From Burkholderiales bacterium (GTDB taxonomy: Bacteria; Pseudomonadota; Gammaproteobacteria; Burkholderiales; SG8-41), in the NCBI GenBank assembly GCA_019634975.1, contig JAHCAI010000001.1, forward strand, positions 310,001 through 374,000: a stretch of 64,000 bases of DNA, given 5' to 3'. A program made the position numbers and the translations under genes. This document shows, one piece after another, positions 35,628 to 43,751 of this stretch. The number at the start of each line of letters is the position of its first letter. Position 1 is the stretch's first letter. The notes beneath the pieces are model-generated. The model worked only from the letters and a program-made list of their open reading frames with translations, had not been told where the DNA came from and searched no databases.

Positions 35628-36176
35628 TCAGGCCTGCCGAGGGATGAACTTCAGCGCGACGCCGTTGTTGCACCAGCGCTGCCGCGTCGGCGGCGGACCG
35701 TCGTCGAACACATGGCCGTGGTGGCCGCCGCAGCGGATGCAGTGGTACTCGGTACGCGGCAGGATCAGCAGGTAGTCCTTCTTGGTGCCGAACACGCCGG
35801 GAATGGTCGTGAAAAAACTGGGCCAGCCGGTGCCGGATTCGTATTTCATCTCGGAAGTGAACAGCGGCAGGTCGCAGCCCGCGCAGGCATAGATGCCGGC
35901 GCGCTTCTCGGCATTGAGCGGGCTGGTGCCGGCGCGTTCGGTGCCTTCCTCGCGCAGTATCTTGTACTGGACGGGGTCGAGGCGCTTGCGCCACTGCTCC
36001 GCGGGCAGCTTCAGCGGCTCGGTGGGCAGGGGTGCCTTGTAGCCTGCCGCCAGCAGGGCGCGCCAGTTCTTCTGCATGGCCTCGATGTCCTTCATGGTCA
36101 TCGCCTGCGCAGTGCGCACCAGCGCAGTGCCAAGCACGGCGAGCGAGAGCCCCTGCAGGAATCCGCGTCTTTTCAT
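35628..36176 (-). CDS. msrB: Peptide methionine-R-sulfoxide reductase, exported
   Basis: 182 aa. The N-terminus MKRRGFLQGLSLAVLGTALV has a twin-arginine-type signal, suggesting export to the periplasm. The MsrB domain has two zinc Cys pairs, CAGCD and CIRCGGHHGHVF, SGTGWPSF, and the catalytic Cys near residue 169 in RWCNNGVALKF. It reduces methionine-R-sulfoxide in proteins. It is one of several redox-repair genes in the window and divergent from a quinone oxidoreductase. Confidence 0.94.
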   Translation of the reverse strand: MKRRGFLQGLSLAVLGTALVRTAQAMTMKDIEAMQKNWRALLAAGYKAPLPTEPLKLPAEQWRKRLDPVQYKILREEGTERAGTSPLNAEKRAGIYACAGCDLPLFTSEMKYESGTGWPSFFTTIPGVFGTKKDYLLILPRTEYHCIRCGGHHGHVFDDGPPPTRQRWCNNGVALKFIPRQA

Positions 36177-36341
36177 GGCTGTTGTTCTCCTGTGTCGCGT
36201 CTGACCGCCGCGGCTGCCGAAGATTCCGCCATGGCCGCGGGTTTGCCGTAGGTCGGCGCATTCTGGCAGTCCTTACAGTGCCGCGGAAGCCTGTCCGCGG
36301 GGTGCGCGATAATTCGGGCTGGCATTGAGCATGAACCGGCG

Positions 36342-37331
36342 ATGAAAAGCATACAGATACACCGCTACGGCGGTCCTGAAGTCCTGCAGCGGGTCGAGGC
36401 GCCCGTGCCGGAGCCCTTGCCCGGCACGGTGCGGGTGCGCGTCCGCCACGCCGGCATCAACTTCATGGACATCCACACCCGCCAGGGCAAGTACGCGACA
36501 TCGCGGACCTATCCGGTTTCGCTGCCCTGCACGCTGGGCATGGAAGGCTCCGGCGAGGTGGACGCGCTGGGTGAAGGCGTGACCACGCACCGCGTCGGCG
36601 ACCGTGTCGCCTGGTGCCTGGTCTGGGGCAGCTATGCCGAATATGCCGTGGTGCCGGCCTGGCAGGCGGTGACACTGCCCGAGGCCTTGCCGCTGGACCT
36701 GGCCGCGGCTTCGGTGTTCCAGGGCTATACCGCGCATTACCTTGCCCACGACGTTGGCCGCCTCGGGCCCGGCCGGAGCTGCCTGGTGCACGCAGCCTCC
36801 GGCGGCATCGGGCAGATCCTGATCCAGATCGCGAAAAATGCCGGCGCACGGGTGCTCGCGACCACCAGTTCCGCTGACAAGGCGGCGGTCGCCCGCCAAC
36901 GCGGTGCGGAGCAGGTCTTCCTCTATGACAACGGACGCTTCGCCGACGCGGTGCGCGAGGCCACCGGCGGGCAGGGCGTCGACGTGGTTTTCGATTCCAT
37001 TGGCAAGGCGACGCTGCGCGACAGCTTCCGCGCGACGCGCACCCGCGGCCTGGTCGTCAATTACGGCAACGTCTCCGGTTCGGTGACCGACCTCGACCCG
37101 CTGGAGCTCGGCGAAGCCGGTTCGCTGCTGCTGACCCGGCCGCGGCTGGCCGACCACCTGCGCGATGCTGCGGAAATCCGCCGCCGCGCCGCCGACATTT
37201 TCCGCGCACTGCTCGACGGCTCGCTGCGCATCGGCATCGCCGGACGCTACACGCTCGACAACGTCGAGCAGGCGCATGCGGCGTATGAGGAGCGCCGGAT
37301 GGTCGGCAAGCCGGTGCTGGACCTCGGCTAG
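36342..37331 (+). CDS. Zinc-free quinone oxidoreductase (QOR-type MDR)
   Basis: 329 aa. Medium-chain reductase of the NADPH:quinone oxidoreductase type. GroES-like N-terminus (MKSIQIHRYGGPEVLQRVEAP, HAGINFMDIHTRQGKY), cofactor site VHAASGGIGQILIQIAKNAGARVLATTSS, and GVDVVFDSIGKATL. No zinc-binding Cys set is present. It probably reduces quinones or alpha,beta-unsaturated carbonyls with NADPH. It has no clear operon partner. Confidence 0.92.
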   Translation: MKSIQIHRYGGPEVLQRVEAPVPEPLPGTVRVRVRHAGINFMDIHTRQGKYATSRTYPVSLPCTLGMEGSGEVDALGEGVTTHRVGDRVAWCLVWGSYAEYAVVPAWQAVTLPEALPLDLAAASVFQGYTAHYLAHDVGRLGPGRSCLVHAASGGIGQILIQIAKNAGARVLATTSSADKAAVARQRGAEQVFLYDNGRFADAVREATGGQGVDVVFDSIGKATLRDSFRATRTRGLVVNYGNVSGSVTDLDPLELGEAGSLLLTRPRLADHLRDAAEIRRRAADIFRALLDGSLRIGIAGRYTLDNVEQAHAAYEERRMVGKPVLDLG

Positions 37332-37461
37332 ATCTGGCGGCCTGGATCGGTGAATCCTCTGTTCCGGGAGCTTCCCCGGATCAGCGCCGCCCCTCACTTG
37401 CCGCGTTCTATACTGGCGGCACGGGATCCGCGGCAATGCCTGATCCGGAGGTCAACAACGC

Positions 37462-37920
37462 ATGTACGATGATTGGATGGCGAACTTCACGGTGGTGGCG
37501 GCAACCCTGCTGGCGATCACGCTGTCGGTGATTGTGCATTACGAGGGGCTGCTGCTGGTGTCGCGCAACCTGTCGCCCGCGAGGGGGCCGCAGCGCATCA
37601 AGGTGCTCTACGGCATCCTGTCATTGATCGGTTTGCACGTGGTCGAGATATGGATATTCGGGGTAGTGCTGTGGCTGTTGCTGCAATGGCCGTCCTGTGG
37701 CGAGATTGTCGGCGGCCTGACCCAGGTCCGCGAGGTCGGTCTGCTTGACTCGATCTACTTTTCCGCGATGACCTATTCGACTGTCGGTTTCGGGGACGTG
37801 GTGCCCGTGGGGCCGATCCGTTTTCTCGCGGGCATCGAGGGCCTGATCGGTCTGCTGCTGATAGGCTGGTCAGCGTCGTTCACCTACCTTGAAATGGAGC
37901 GTTTCTGGCGAGTGCGCTAG
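37462..37920 (+). CDS. Small potassium-channel-like membrane protein
   Basis: 152 aa. Hydrophobic segments at about 8-30 and 52-75, a pore loop with selectivity filter TVGFGD (residues 110-115), and a last helix at about 120-142 (LAGIEGLIGLLLIGWSASFTYLEMERFW). It belongs to the two-TM/pore-domain ion-channel group (Ion_trans_2) with an extra N-terminal helix. The filter TVGFGD is consistent with K+ selectivity. No RCK or ligand-binding domain is present. Confidence 0.88.
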   Translation: MYDDWMANFTVVAATLLAITLSVIVHYEGLLLVSRNLSPARGPQRIKVLYGILSLIGLHVVEIWIFGVVLWLLLQWPSCGEIVGGLTQVREVGLLDSIYFSAMTYSTVGFGDVVPVGPIRFLAGIEGLIGLLLIGWSASFTYLEMERFWRVR

Positions 37921-37952
37921 TTCGCCGTTCTCCTCTGGCGCCCAGCCTTGAG

Positions 37953-38678
37953 TCAGGTGCTGGCCTTGCGACGGGCGTTTCCCTTGCCGGCTGCGGCAGG
38001 CGGTGCGCCGCGAGCCGGATTTTCCAGGTGCCGGATTGCCGCGTCGCGCGTGGCCTGCGACAAGGTGGCCGCGATGGATTCCGCGCGGTCGCCGTCGCCA
38101 ACCTGTATGGCCTCAAGCAGCGCCTGCCATTGCCGCGCGGACAGGCGCTGGTGCGCGGGCGAAGCCAGCGCGAGCCGGGTGTAGCGGCTGGTCTGCAGCA
38201 TCAGCGAGTTGAGGGTCGCGCGCAGCCACCGGTTGCCCAGGCTTTCGGTGAACGTGCGGTTCACCTGCAGCGCGGTGCGCGTATAGGCTTCGGCATCCTT
38301 GCCGGCGAGTTTCTGCAGGCGGGCAATCGGTTCGGCCACCTTCTCCAGCAGTTCCCCGCGCTGCGGATCCTCGGCGATCCAGCGCGCGCGCAATCCGACC
38401 AGCGCGGCGCGGACCTGGTAGATCTCGCGGATCTCGCGCACCGTGACGTCGGTGACCACGGCGCCGCGGTAGGGCAGGATGGTGACCAGTCCGGCGCTTT
38501 GCAGCAGGCGCAGCGCGTCGCGCACCGGGCCGTGGCTGGAGCCGAATTCCCTGGACAGCACCGCTTCAACCAGGCGCGAGCCCGGCGGGTAGCGGCCGTC
38601 GACGATGCGCTCGGCAAGCGCTGCGGCGATTTTCTCCGGCAGGGTCTGGTTCAGCGCGGCGTCGCTGGATTCACTCAT
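37953..38678 (-). CDS. GntR-family regulator with FCD domain
   Basis: 241 aa. N-terminal winged helix (ALAERIVDGRYPPGSRLVEAVLSREFGSSHGPVRDALRLLQSAGLVTILPYRGAVV, recognisable by its segments), then an all-helical FCD effector domain (EIREIYQVRAALVGLRARWIAE). It is divergent from the 2OG dioxygenase at 38835 and probably represses it. The basic tail GKGNARRKAST is unusual. A TAAAAT hexamer lies 5 nt before its ATG. Confidence 0.92.
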   Translation of the reverse strand: MSESSDAALNQTLPEKIAAALAERIVDGRYPPGSRLVEAVLSREFGSSHGPVRDALRLLQSAGLVTILPYRGAVVTDVTVREIREIYQVRAALVGLRARWIAEDPQRGELLEKVAEPIARLQKLAGKDAEAYTRTALQVNRTFTESLGNRWLRATLNSLMLQTSRYTRLALASPAHQRLSARQWQALLEAIQVGDGDRAESIAATLSQATRDAAIRHLENPARGAPPAAAGKGNARRKAST

Positions 38679-38760
38679 TTGTCATTTTATTCAAGGAGAT
38701 AGCGGCAGACGCGCCGCGGCAGGAGTATAGCGCTCCGGCTGGCTTTCGGAAACGATTATC

Positions 38761-38785
38761 GATTATTAATAATCCGGGTTATAAT
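38761..38785. promoter_or_regulatory. Candidate GntR operator and promoter of the dioxygenase gene
   Basis: Perfect 14-bp palindrome GATTATTAATAATC (38761-38774), preceded by a further GATTATC, and a TATAAT hexamer at 38780-38785. The palindrome lies where the -35 element would be, the usual place for a repressor site. It sits between the divergent GntR and dioxygenase genes. Confidence 0.55.
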
Positions 38786-38834
38786 CCGGCTTCGCTTGCT
38801 GGACCGTGAAACCGAATCTCGAGGAGGATTACCC

Positions 38835-39737
38835 ATGTCCGTGACCGCAACCGCCGCCACTGCCCGCGCCGCTGCCCATCCCGGCGGCATCAGCGTCGAA
38901 CCCATCAGCCCGCACATCGGTGCCGACATCATCGGAGTTGACCTGACGCTGCCGCTCGCCGATGCCCAGTTCGCGCAGATCCACGAGGCCTGGATGAAGC
39001 ACCTGGTGCTGCGTTTCCGCGGCCAGAACCTGAGCAAGGACCAGCTGCACGAGTTCAGCTGCCGCTTCGGCGAACTCGACAAGGCGCCGATCAACACCAA
39101 GGGCAAGCCCTGGATCGAGGGTTACCCCTACATGGCGGTGATGTCGAACATCAAGGTTGAGGGCGAGTCGATCGGCAGCCTCGGTTACGGCGAGGCCGTG
39201 TGGCATACCGACATGTCGTACAACGAGATCACCCCCACCGGCGCGCTGCTGTACGCGATGGAAGTCACCAAGCAGGGCGGCGAGACCGGTTTCCTCAACA
39301 TGTACTATGCCTACGAAACCCTGCCGGCCGACCTCAAGGCCGCCGTCGAAGGCAAGATGATCAAGCATGATTCCAGCCGCAACAGCGCCGGCGAACTGCG
39401 CGCGGGCTTCAAGGCGGTGACTGACCCTCGCGATGCGCCGGGCGCGGTCCATCCCGCGGTGATCCGCCATCCGGTGACCGGCCGCAAGGCGCTGTTCCTC
39501 GGCCGCCGGCCCTTCGGTTACGTGGTGGGCATGGGCCTCGAGGACAGCGAGGCGCTGCTCGACCGGCTGTGGGCGCATGCCACGCGCGACGAGTTCGCCT
39601 GGTACCAGAAATGGAAGGTTGGCGACCTGCTGATCTGGGACAACCGCTGCGTGATGCACAAGCGCACGGCCTTCGATCCCAACGAGCGCCGGCTGCTCTA
39701 CCGCACCCAGATCAAGGGTGCAAAGCCGCAGGCCTGA
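38835..39737 (+). CDS. TauD/TfdA-family Fe(II)/2-oxoglutarate dioxygenase
   Basis: 300 aa from the ATG at 38835, after a GAGGAGGA ribosome site. Double-stranded beta-helix with metal triad HxD...H: WHTDMSY (His about 123, Asp about 125), distal His in CVMHKRTAFD, and the 2OG-binding Arg in LLYRTQIKG. N-terminal HIGADIIGVDL is also typical. Substrates in this family range from taurine and alkyl sulfates to herbicides and are not deducible here. It is probably controlled by the divergent GntR regulator. A second member of this family is at 49935. Confidence 0.92.
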   Translation: MSVTATAATARAAAHPGGISVEPISPHIGADIIGVDLTLPLADAQFAQIHEAWMKHLVLRFRGQNLSKDQLHEFSCRFGELDKAPINTKGKPWIEGYPYMAVMSNIKVEGESIGSLGYGEAVWHTDMSYNEITPTGALLYAMEVTKQGGETGFLNMYYAYETLPADLKAAVEGKMIKHDSSRNSAGELRAGFKAVTDPRDAPGAVHPAVIRHPVTGRKALFLGRRPFGYVVGMGLEDSEALLDRLWAHATRDEFAWYQKWKVGDLLIWDNRCVMHKRTAFDPNERRLLYRTQIKGAKPQA

Positions 39738-39790
39738 CCGCGCAGTGGCGGCCGCCTGAGGCCGTCCCCGCATGAATCGCCGCTACAACA

Positions 39791-39821
39791 CGGGCCACTG
39801 GAGATAAAATCCAGCGGCCCG
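39791..39821 (+). promoter_or_regulatory. Hairpin abutting the GTG start of the MATE gene
   Basis: CGGGCCACTGG and CCAGCGGCCCG form an 11-position stem with one A-C mismatch and a 9-nt A-rich loop. The final G of the stem is the first base of the GTG start. It may regulate translation or act as a weak terminator for the dioxygenase gene. It has no T-run. Confidence 0.5.
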
Positions 39822-41149
39822 TGACTTCTTCACCATCCCCGACATCCGCAGCCAATCCGCATCGCCAGGTCTGGGCGATGGCCGGGCCGATCATCCTTGC
39901 CAACATCTCCGTGCCGCTGCTCGGCGCGGTGCACACGGCCGTCGTCGGCCACCTGTCCGAACCCTATTACCTCGGCGCGGTGGCGATCGGCGCGATGCTG
40001 TTCAATTTCATCTACCACCTGTTCAACTGCCTGCGCATGGGCACCACCGGGCCCACCGCGCAGGCGCGCGGCGCCGGCGATTTCGCCGAAGTGCGGACGA
40101 TATTGGCGCGCGCGCTGCTGCTGGCCGGGGCGATCGGCGGCCTGCTGGTGCTGCTGCAGCTGCCGATACTCGCCGCCGCACTGTGGCTGATCAACGCCAG
40201 TGCCGAAGTCGAGCGCTACGCCGGCGAGTATTTCCGTATCCGCGTCTGGGCGCTGCCGGCGGTGCTCGGCAGCTATGCCATCGTCGGCTGGCTCTACGGC
40301 CTGCGCGACGCGCGCCTGCCGCTGCTGATCCTGTTCGTGACCAACGGCGTCAACATCGCGCTGAGCCTGCTGTTCGTGATCGGCTTCGGCTGGGGCGTGC
40401 CCGGGGTGGCGATTGCCTCGCTGATCGCGGAGTACACCGGCCTTGCCGCCGGACTGCTTTGTGTGTGGCGCGTCCTGCGCAGCCTGCCCGACGATGGCCG
40501 CCGCAGCCGCGTGCTCGACCCGGCGCGTTTCGCGCGCATGCTCGCGATCAACGGCGACATCGTGCTGCGCACCTTCTGCGTGGTGTCGGTGCTCGCCATT
40601 TTCATGGCCCGCAGCGCGGAACTGGGCGACGTGCAGCTGGCGGCCAACCAGGTGCTGCACACTTTCCTTATGTTCACGTCATTCGGGCTCGACGGCTTCG
40701 CCCATGCCGCCGAGGCGATCCTCGGCGAATCGGTGGGGCGCCGCAACCGCGAGGCCTTCCGCCGCAACATGCGCGTGGTGTTCCTGTGGGCCGGCCTGGT
40801 CGCAGCGCTGAATGCCGCGGTCTATGTTGCCGCCGGTCCGGCGATCATCGCGCTGCTGACCGGCATTCCCGAGGTGCGGGCCGCGGCGGAAACCTGGCTG
40901 CTGTGGCCGGCGCTGCTGCCGCTGGTCGGGGTCTGGGCCTATACCTACGACGGCGTCTATCTGGCGGCGACGCGCACCCGCATCATGCGCAACACCGTGC
41001 TGCTGTCTTTCCTGGCGTTCCTGCTGGTGCTGCACCTGGCGATGCCGGTCTTCGGCAACGCCGGGCTGTGGGGCGCGCTGGCGGTGTTTCTCGGCCTGCG
41101 CGGCGTGCTGCTGCACCTGTTCATGCCGCGGGTGCTGCAGTCGATCTGA
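39821..41149 (+). CDS. MATE-family efflux transporter (DinF-like)
   Basis: 442 aa, about 12 hydrophobic helices. Start GTG 39821. N-terminal VWAMAGPIILANISVPLLGAVHTAVVGHLSEPYYLGAVAIGAM contains the MATE pattern, and the second half has LDGFAHAAEAILGESVGRRN. The DinF/NorM-like group exports drugs or organic cations using Na+ or H+. No obvious regulator is adjacent, but the start codon is embedded in a stable hairpin, suggesting post-transcriptional control. Confidence 0.93.
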   Translation: MTSSPSPTSAANPHRQVWAMAGPIILANISVPLLGAVHTAVVGHLSEPYYLGAVAIGAMLFNFIYHLFNCLRMGTTGPTAQARGAGDFAEVRTILARALLLAGAIGGLLVLLQLPILAAALWLINASAEVERYAGEYFRIRVWALPAVLGSYAIVGWLYGLRDARLPLLILFVTNGVNIALSLLFVIGFGWGVPGVAIASLIAEYTGLAAGLLCVWRVLRSLPDDGRRSRVLDPARFARMLAINGDIVLRTFCVVSVLAIFMARSAELGDVQLAANQVLHTFLMFTSFGLDGFAHAAEAILGESVGRRNREAFRRNMRVVFLWAGLVAALNAAVYVAAGPAIIALLTGIPEVRAAAETWLLWPALLPLVGVWAYTYDGVYLAATRTRIMRNTVLLSFLAFLLVLHLAMPVFGNAGLWGALAVFLGLRGVLLHLFMPRVLQSI

Positions 41150-41157
41150 AATCGTGT

Positions 41158-41313
41158 TCAGGGCACGACGGGCAGGGAGGTGCCGGGTTTTTCCTTGAGG
41201 AATTTCTCCTTCAGCTTCTTCATCGCCTCCAGGTAGTCCTCCATCGTGGACTGGTTGTTCTCGTACTTGCCGGCGATTTTCCGGTAGGCGGTGATGTATT
41301 CCTGGTCGGTCAT
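41158..41313 (-). CDS. Small conserved-looking hypothetical protein (51 aa)
   Basis: MTDQEYITAYRKIAGKYENN begins a 51-aa, highly charged helical protein ending LPVVP. An alternative start six residues earlier (41331) is possible. It has no membrane segment or Cys. The amino-acid composition (Lys/Glu-rich amphipathic stretch YLEAMKKLKEKFLKE) looks like a real protein rather than chance frame. It lies between convergent MATE and divergent ridA genes. No family recognised. Confidence 0.6.
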   Translation of the reverse strand: MTDQEYITAYRKIAGKYENNQSTMEDYLEAMKKLKEKFLKEKPGTSLPVVP

Positions 41314-41427
41314 GGGCTGTCCTTTGGGCATGTATTGACTATACGCGCTTGCCCCGGCCGGTGCCGGACTATCGGTGCCGGGTATACTCGTGACATGTAT
41401 TTTTCTTTTTCTGCTTGAGGAGCCGCA

Positions 41428-41919
41428 ATGCCGGGTGCCGAACAACGCGTCAGGGATCTGGGGCTGGTGCTGCCCGAGGGCAGCGCGCCTGCCGCGAACT
41501 ACGCCAATGCCGTGCGCAGCGGCAGGCTGCTGTTCATCGCGGGCAAGCCGCCGCTGCCCGAGAACGGCAGATTGCCCAAGGGCCGGCTCGGCCGCGAATA
41601 TTCGACCGAGGACGGATACCGCTTTGCGCGCTCTGCCGCGCTCGAACTGATGGCCGTGATGCGTGCCGAACTGGGTTCGCTGGACCGGGTTGCGCGCGTG
41701 GTCGAGATCCAGGGATTCCTCAACGCGGTTCCGGAGTTCGAGGCGCATCCCAAGGTCCTCGACGGCTGTTCCGACCTGCTGGTCGAGGTGTTTGGCGAGC
41801 GCGGTGTCCATGCCCGTTCCGTGCTGGGCGCCAGTTCCCTGCGTGGCGGCCTGCCGCTGGTGCTGAAAGGCGTGATCGAGATCAAGGTTGATGAGGGAGC
41901 GGCAAATGCAGGTGCATGA
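41428..41919 (+). CDS. RidA/YjgF-family protein
   Basis: 163 aa after a GAGGAG ribosome site. The family enamine/imine deaminases remove reactive 2-aminoacrylate-type products of PLP enzymes. Blocks: NYANAVRSGRLLFIAGKPPL, YRFARSAALELMAVMRAELGSLDRV, and the C-terminal ARSVLGASSLRGGLPLVLKGVIEI with the conserved Arg and Glu positions in modified form. It overlaps the following cysteine-dioxygenase-like gene by 14 bp, so the two are co-translated. Confidence 0.9.
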   Translation: MPGAEQRVRDLGLVLPEGSAPAANYANAVRSGRLLFIAGKPPLPENGRLPKGRLGREYSTEDGYRFARSAALELMAVMRAELGSLDRVARVVEIQGFLNAVPEFEAHPKVLDGCSDLLVEVFGERGVHARSVLGASSLRGGLPLVLKGVIEIKVDEGAANAGA

Positions 41920-42481
41920 GCTGGTGGCGCGCTGCGCCGCGGCGGCGGAGCGACCGGAGCCGATGGCGGCCGTCCGCGAGGTGCTCGAAGGCTTGCGCGG
42001 CGACATTGCGGCAATCGACAGCGCACTGGCCTACATTTCCGGCACCGGCGGCAACGCCAACCAGGTGTTTTACCGGGCGCCGAACCTGACCCTGCTGAAG
42101 GTGCGTTTTCCCGCCGGGCGGCGCACGCCGCCGCATGACCACGGCACCTGGGCCACCATCCTGCTGCTGTCGGGCGCCGAAAAGAACACGCTTTATCGCG
42201 CCGCGGACCGCGCCTTGCGCAAAGCGAGCGAGGTGACCCTCGCGCCGGGATCCATCCTGTCGATGCGCGCGGACACCGCGCATGTGGCCGAGTGCGTGGG
42301 CGAGCAGGCGACCATCGGCCTGCATGTCTACGGCGGCGACATTTTCACGCTGCCGCGCCGGATGTGGCATCCGCAGACCCTCGAAGCGCATGCGCTGGAC
42401 TGGACGCTGTACGAAAACTTCGCGCGCATCGCCTCTGCGGCACAGGGCGCGCCGGAAACCCGAGCACCGGCCGGCCCCTGA
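41906..42481 (+). CDS. Cysteine-dioxygenase-like cupin protein
   Basis: 191 aa from the ATG at 41906, preceded by GAGGGAG; earlier in-frame TTG/ATG at 41888/41891 are alternatives. Cupin iron site PPHDHGTWA (about 75-83), with a later His in DTAHVAECVG. This matches the cysteine dioxygenase type I/PCO-like cupin pattern, which oxidises thiols to sulfinates. A Cys-Tyr crosslink is not evident. It overlaps ridA, hinting at sulfur amino acid catabolism (inference). Confidence 0.78.
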   Translation: MQVHELVARCAAAAERPEPMAAVREVLEGLRGDIAAIDSALAYISGTGGNANQVFYRAPNLTLLKVRFPAGRRTPPHDHGTWATILLLSGAEKNTLYRAADRALRKASEVTLAPGSILSMRADTAHVAECVGEQATIGLHVYGGDIFTLPRRMWHPQTLEAHALDWTLYENFARIASAAQGAPETRAPAGP

Positions 42482-42490
42482 CCGACTTGG

Positions 42491-43384
42491 TCAGTCCGGA
42501 TCGGCGGTCCCGGTGCCGGCGGCGGGAGCCGGCCTCGCGGTGCGTGATGCCGGCGTCTCCAGGCTGATCCTGCCCAGCGCGCCGCTGCGGTAATCGTTGA
42601 GCAGCGTCACCGCCGCCTTGTCGAAATCCGTGCCGCCGCCTTTGACGCGGAAGCCGCGTCTCGCCGCAACCGCTTCGATGACGCCGACGCCATCCAGGCC
42701 GCCGCCATCGGCCGGCGTGCCATAGCGTGCCGCCAGCAGTTCCGGATAACGGGACAGCAGCACTTCAGCGAGGAAAATCGCCACCTCGGATTCGATATAG
42801 GCATTGATGCCGATGCTGTGGCTGACGGCGAGCATCAGGCCGTCGTCGGGATGCTCGATCTTCGGCCACATCAGGCCCGGGGTGTCGGTGAGGCTCACGG
42901 TCGGCGACAGCTCGTAGCGGGCGAGTGCCTTGGTGATCGCCGGTTCGTCGCCGACTTTGGCGCGGCGCTGTTTCAGCAGCGCATTCACCAGCGTCGACTT
43001 GCCGACATTGGGCACGCCCATGATCAGCATGCGCAGCGGCTTCAGGTTCTCGTTGCGGTGCGGCGCGAGTTTCCTCGCGGCGGCGATGATTTTCTGCGCG
43101 TCGCCGGGTTTCTTCGCGGACAGCGCGATGGCCTGGGTATTCTTGCGCGCGTTGAAATGGCTGATCCACTGCGGCGTGGCCTGCGCATCGGCGACATCGG
43201 CCTTGTTCAGCACCTTCAGGCAGGGGCGCTGGCGCGCCATGCGCAGCGATTCGACCAGCGGATTGCTGCTTGCCATCGGGCAGCGCGCGTCCAGCACCTC
43301 GATCACCACGTCATGGTCCGCCATCGCCTTTTTGATCTTGTCGACGGCGATGGCCATGTGGCCGGGAAACCAGTTGATGCTCAT
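42491..43384 (-). CDS. rbgA: Circularly permuted ribosome-biogenesis GTPase (YlqF/RbgA-like)
   Basis: 297 aa from the ATG at 43384 (MSINWFPGHMAIAVDKIKKA). Motif order is permuted, as in this family: NKAD (G4) at about residue 64, LSAKK (G5), then P-loop GVPNVGKST (G1) and DTPGLMWPKI (G3). RbgA helps late large-subunit assembly. A C-terminal helical region and a Pro/Ala tail follow. Co-transcribed with the DUF1653 gene one base upstream. Confidence 0.93.
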   Translation of the reverse strand: MSINWFPGHMAIAVDKIKKAMADHDVVIEVLDARCPMASSNPLVESLRMARQRPCLKVLNKADVADAQATPQWISHFNARKNTQAIALSAKKPGDAQKIIAAARKLAPHRNENLKPLRMLIMGVPNVGKSTLVNALLKQRRAKVGDEPAITKALARYELSPTVSLTDTPGLMWPKIEHPDDGLMLAVSHSIGINAYIESEVAIFLAEVLLSRYPELLAARYGTPADGGGLDGVGVIEAVAARRGFRVKGGGTDFDKAAVTLLNDYRSGALGRISLETPASRTARPAPAAGTGTADPD

Positions 43385-43385
43385 G

Positions 43386-43601
43386 TCAGAGTTTCTCGAA
43401 ACGCGGCCGGCTGCGGCCGTCGATGACAACCTGTTCGGCGAACATCGCCGCGGGGCGCACCCACAGTCCGCCTTCACCGTACAGCGGACGGTACACCACC
43501 ATCGCCTCCAGCGTTTCGGAATGGGTGGCGATGCCGATCACTTCGTATTCATTGCCCTTGTAGTGGCGGTAGCGCCCGGGCGCGATGTCTGCGGGGTTCA
43601 T
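43386..43601 (-). CDS. DUF1653-family small protein
   Basis: 71 aa from the ATG at 43601 (77 aa if the ATG at 43619 is used). Core GRYRHYKGNEYEVIGIATHSETLEAMVVYRPLYGEGGLWVRP, in segments, is the DUF1653 signature; function unknown. Its stop TGA is separated from the rbgA-like ATG by a single base, implying translational coupling. Confidence 0.88.
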   Translation of the reverse strand: MNPADIAPGRYRHYKGNEYEVIGIATHSETLEAMVVYRPLYGEGGLWVRPAAMFAEQVVIDGRSRPRFEKL

Positions 43602-43751
43602 ACGCTGGTCTCGATTCATGCAGGCAGTGCTTTTACGTGACTCGCGCCGAAGTTGCCAGCAGGGATTGGTTGCCGCTCCCGGTGATTAAATATAAGTATT
43701 TGATTATATTGAATAATTTGTGAAATCGCGGATCGGTTATAGTCCGAGACC

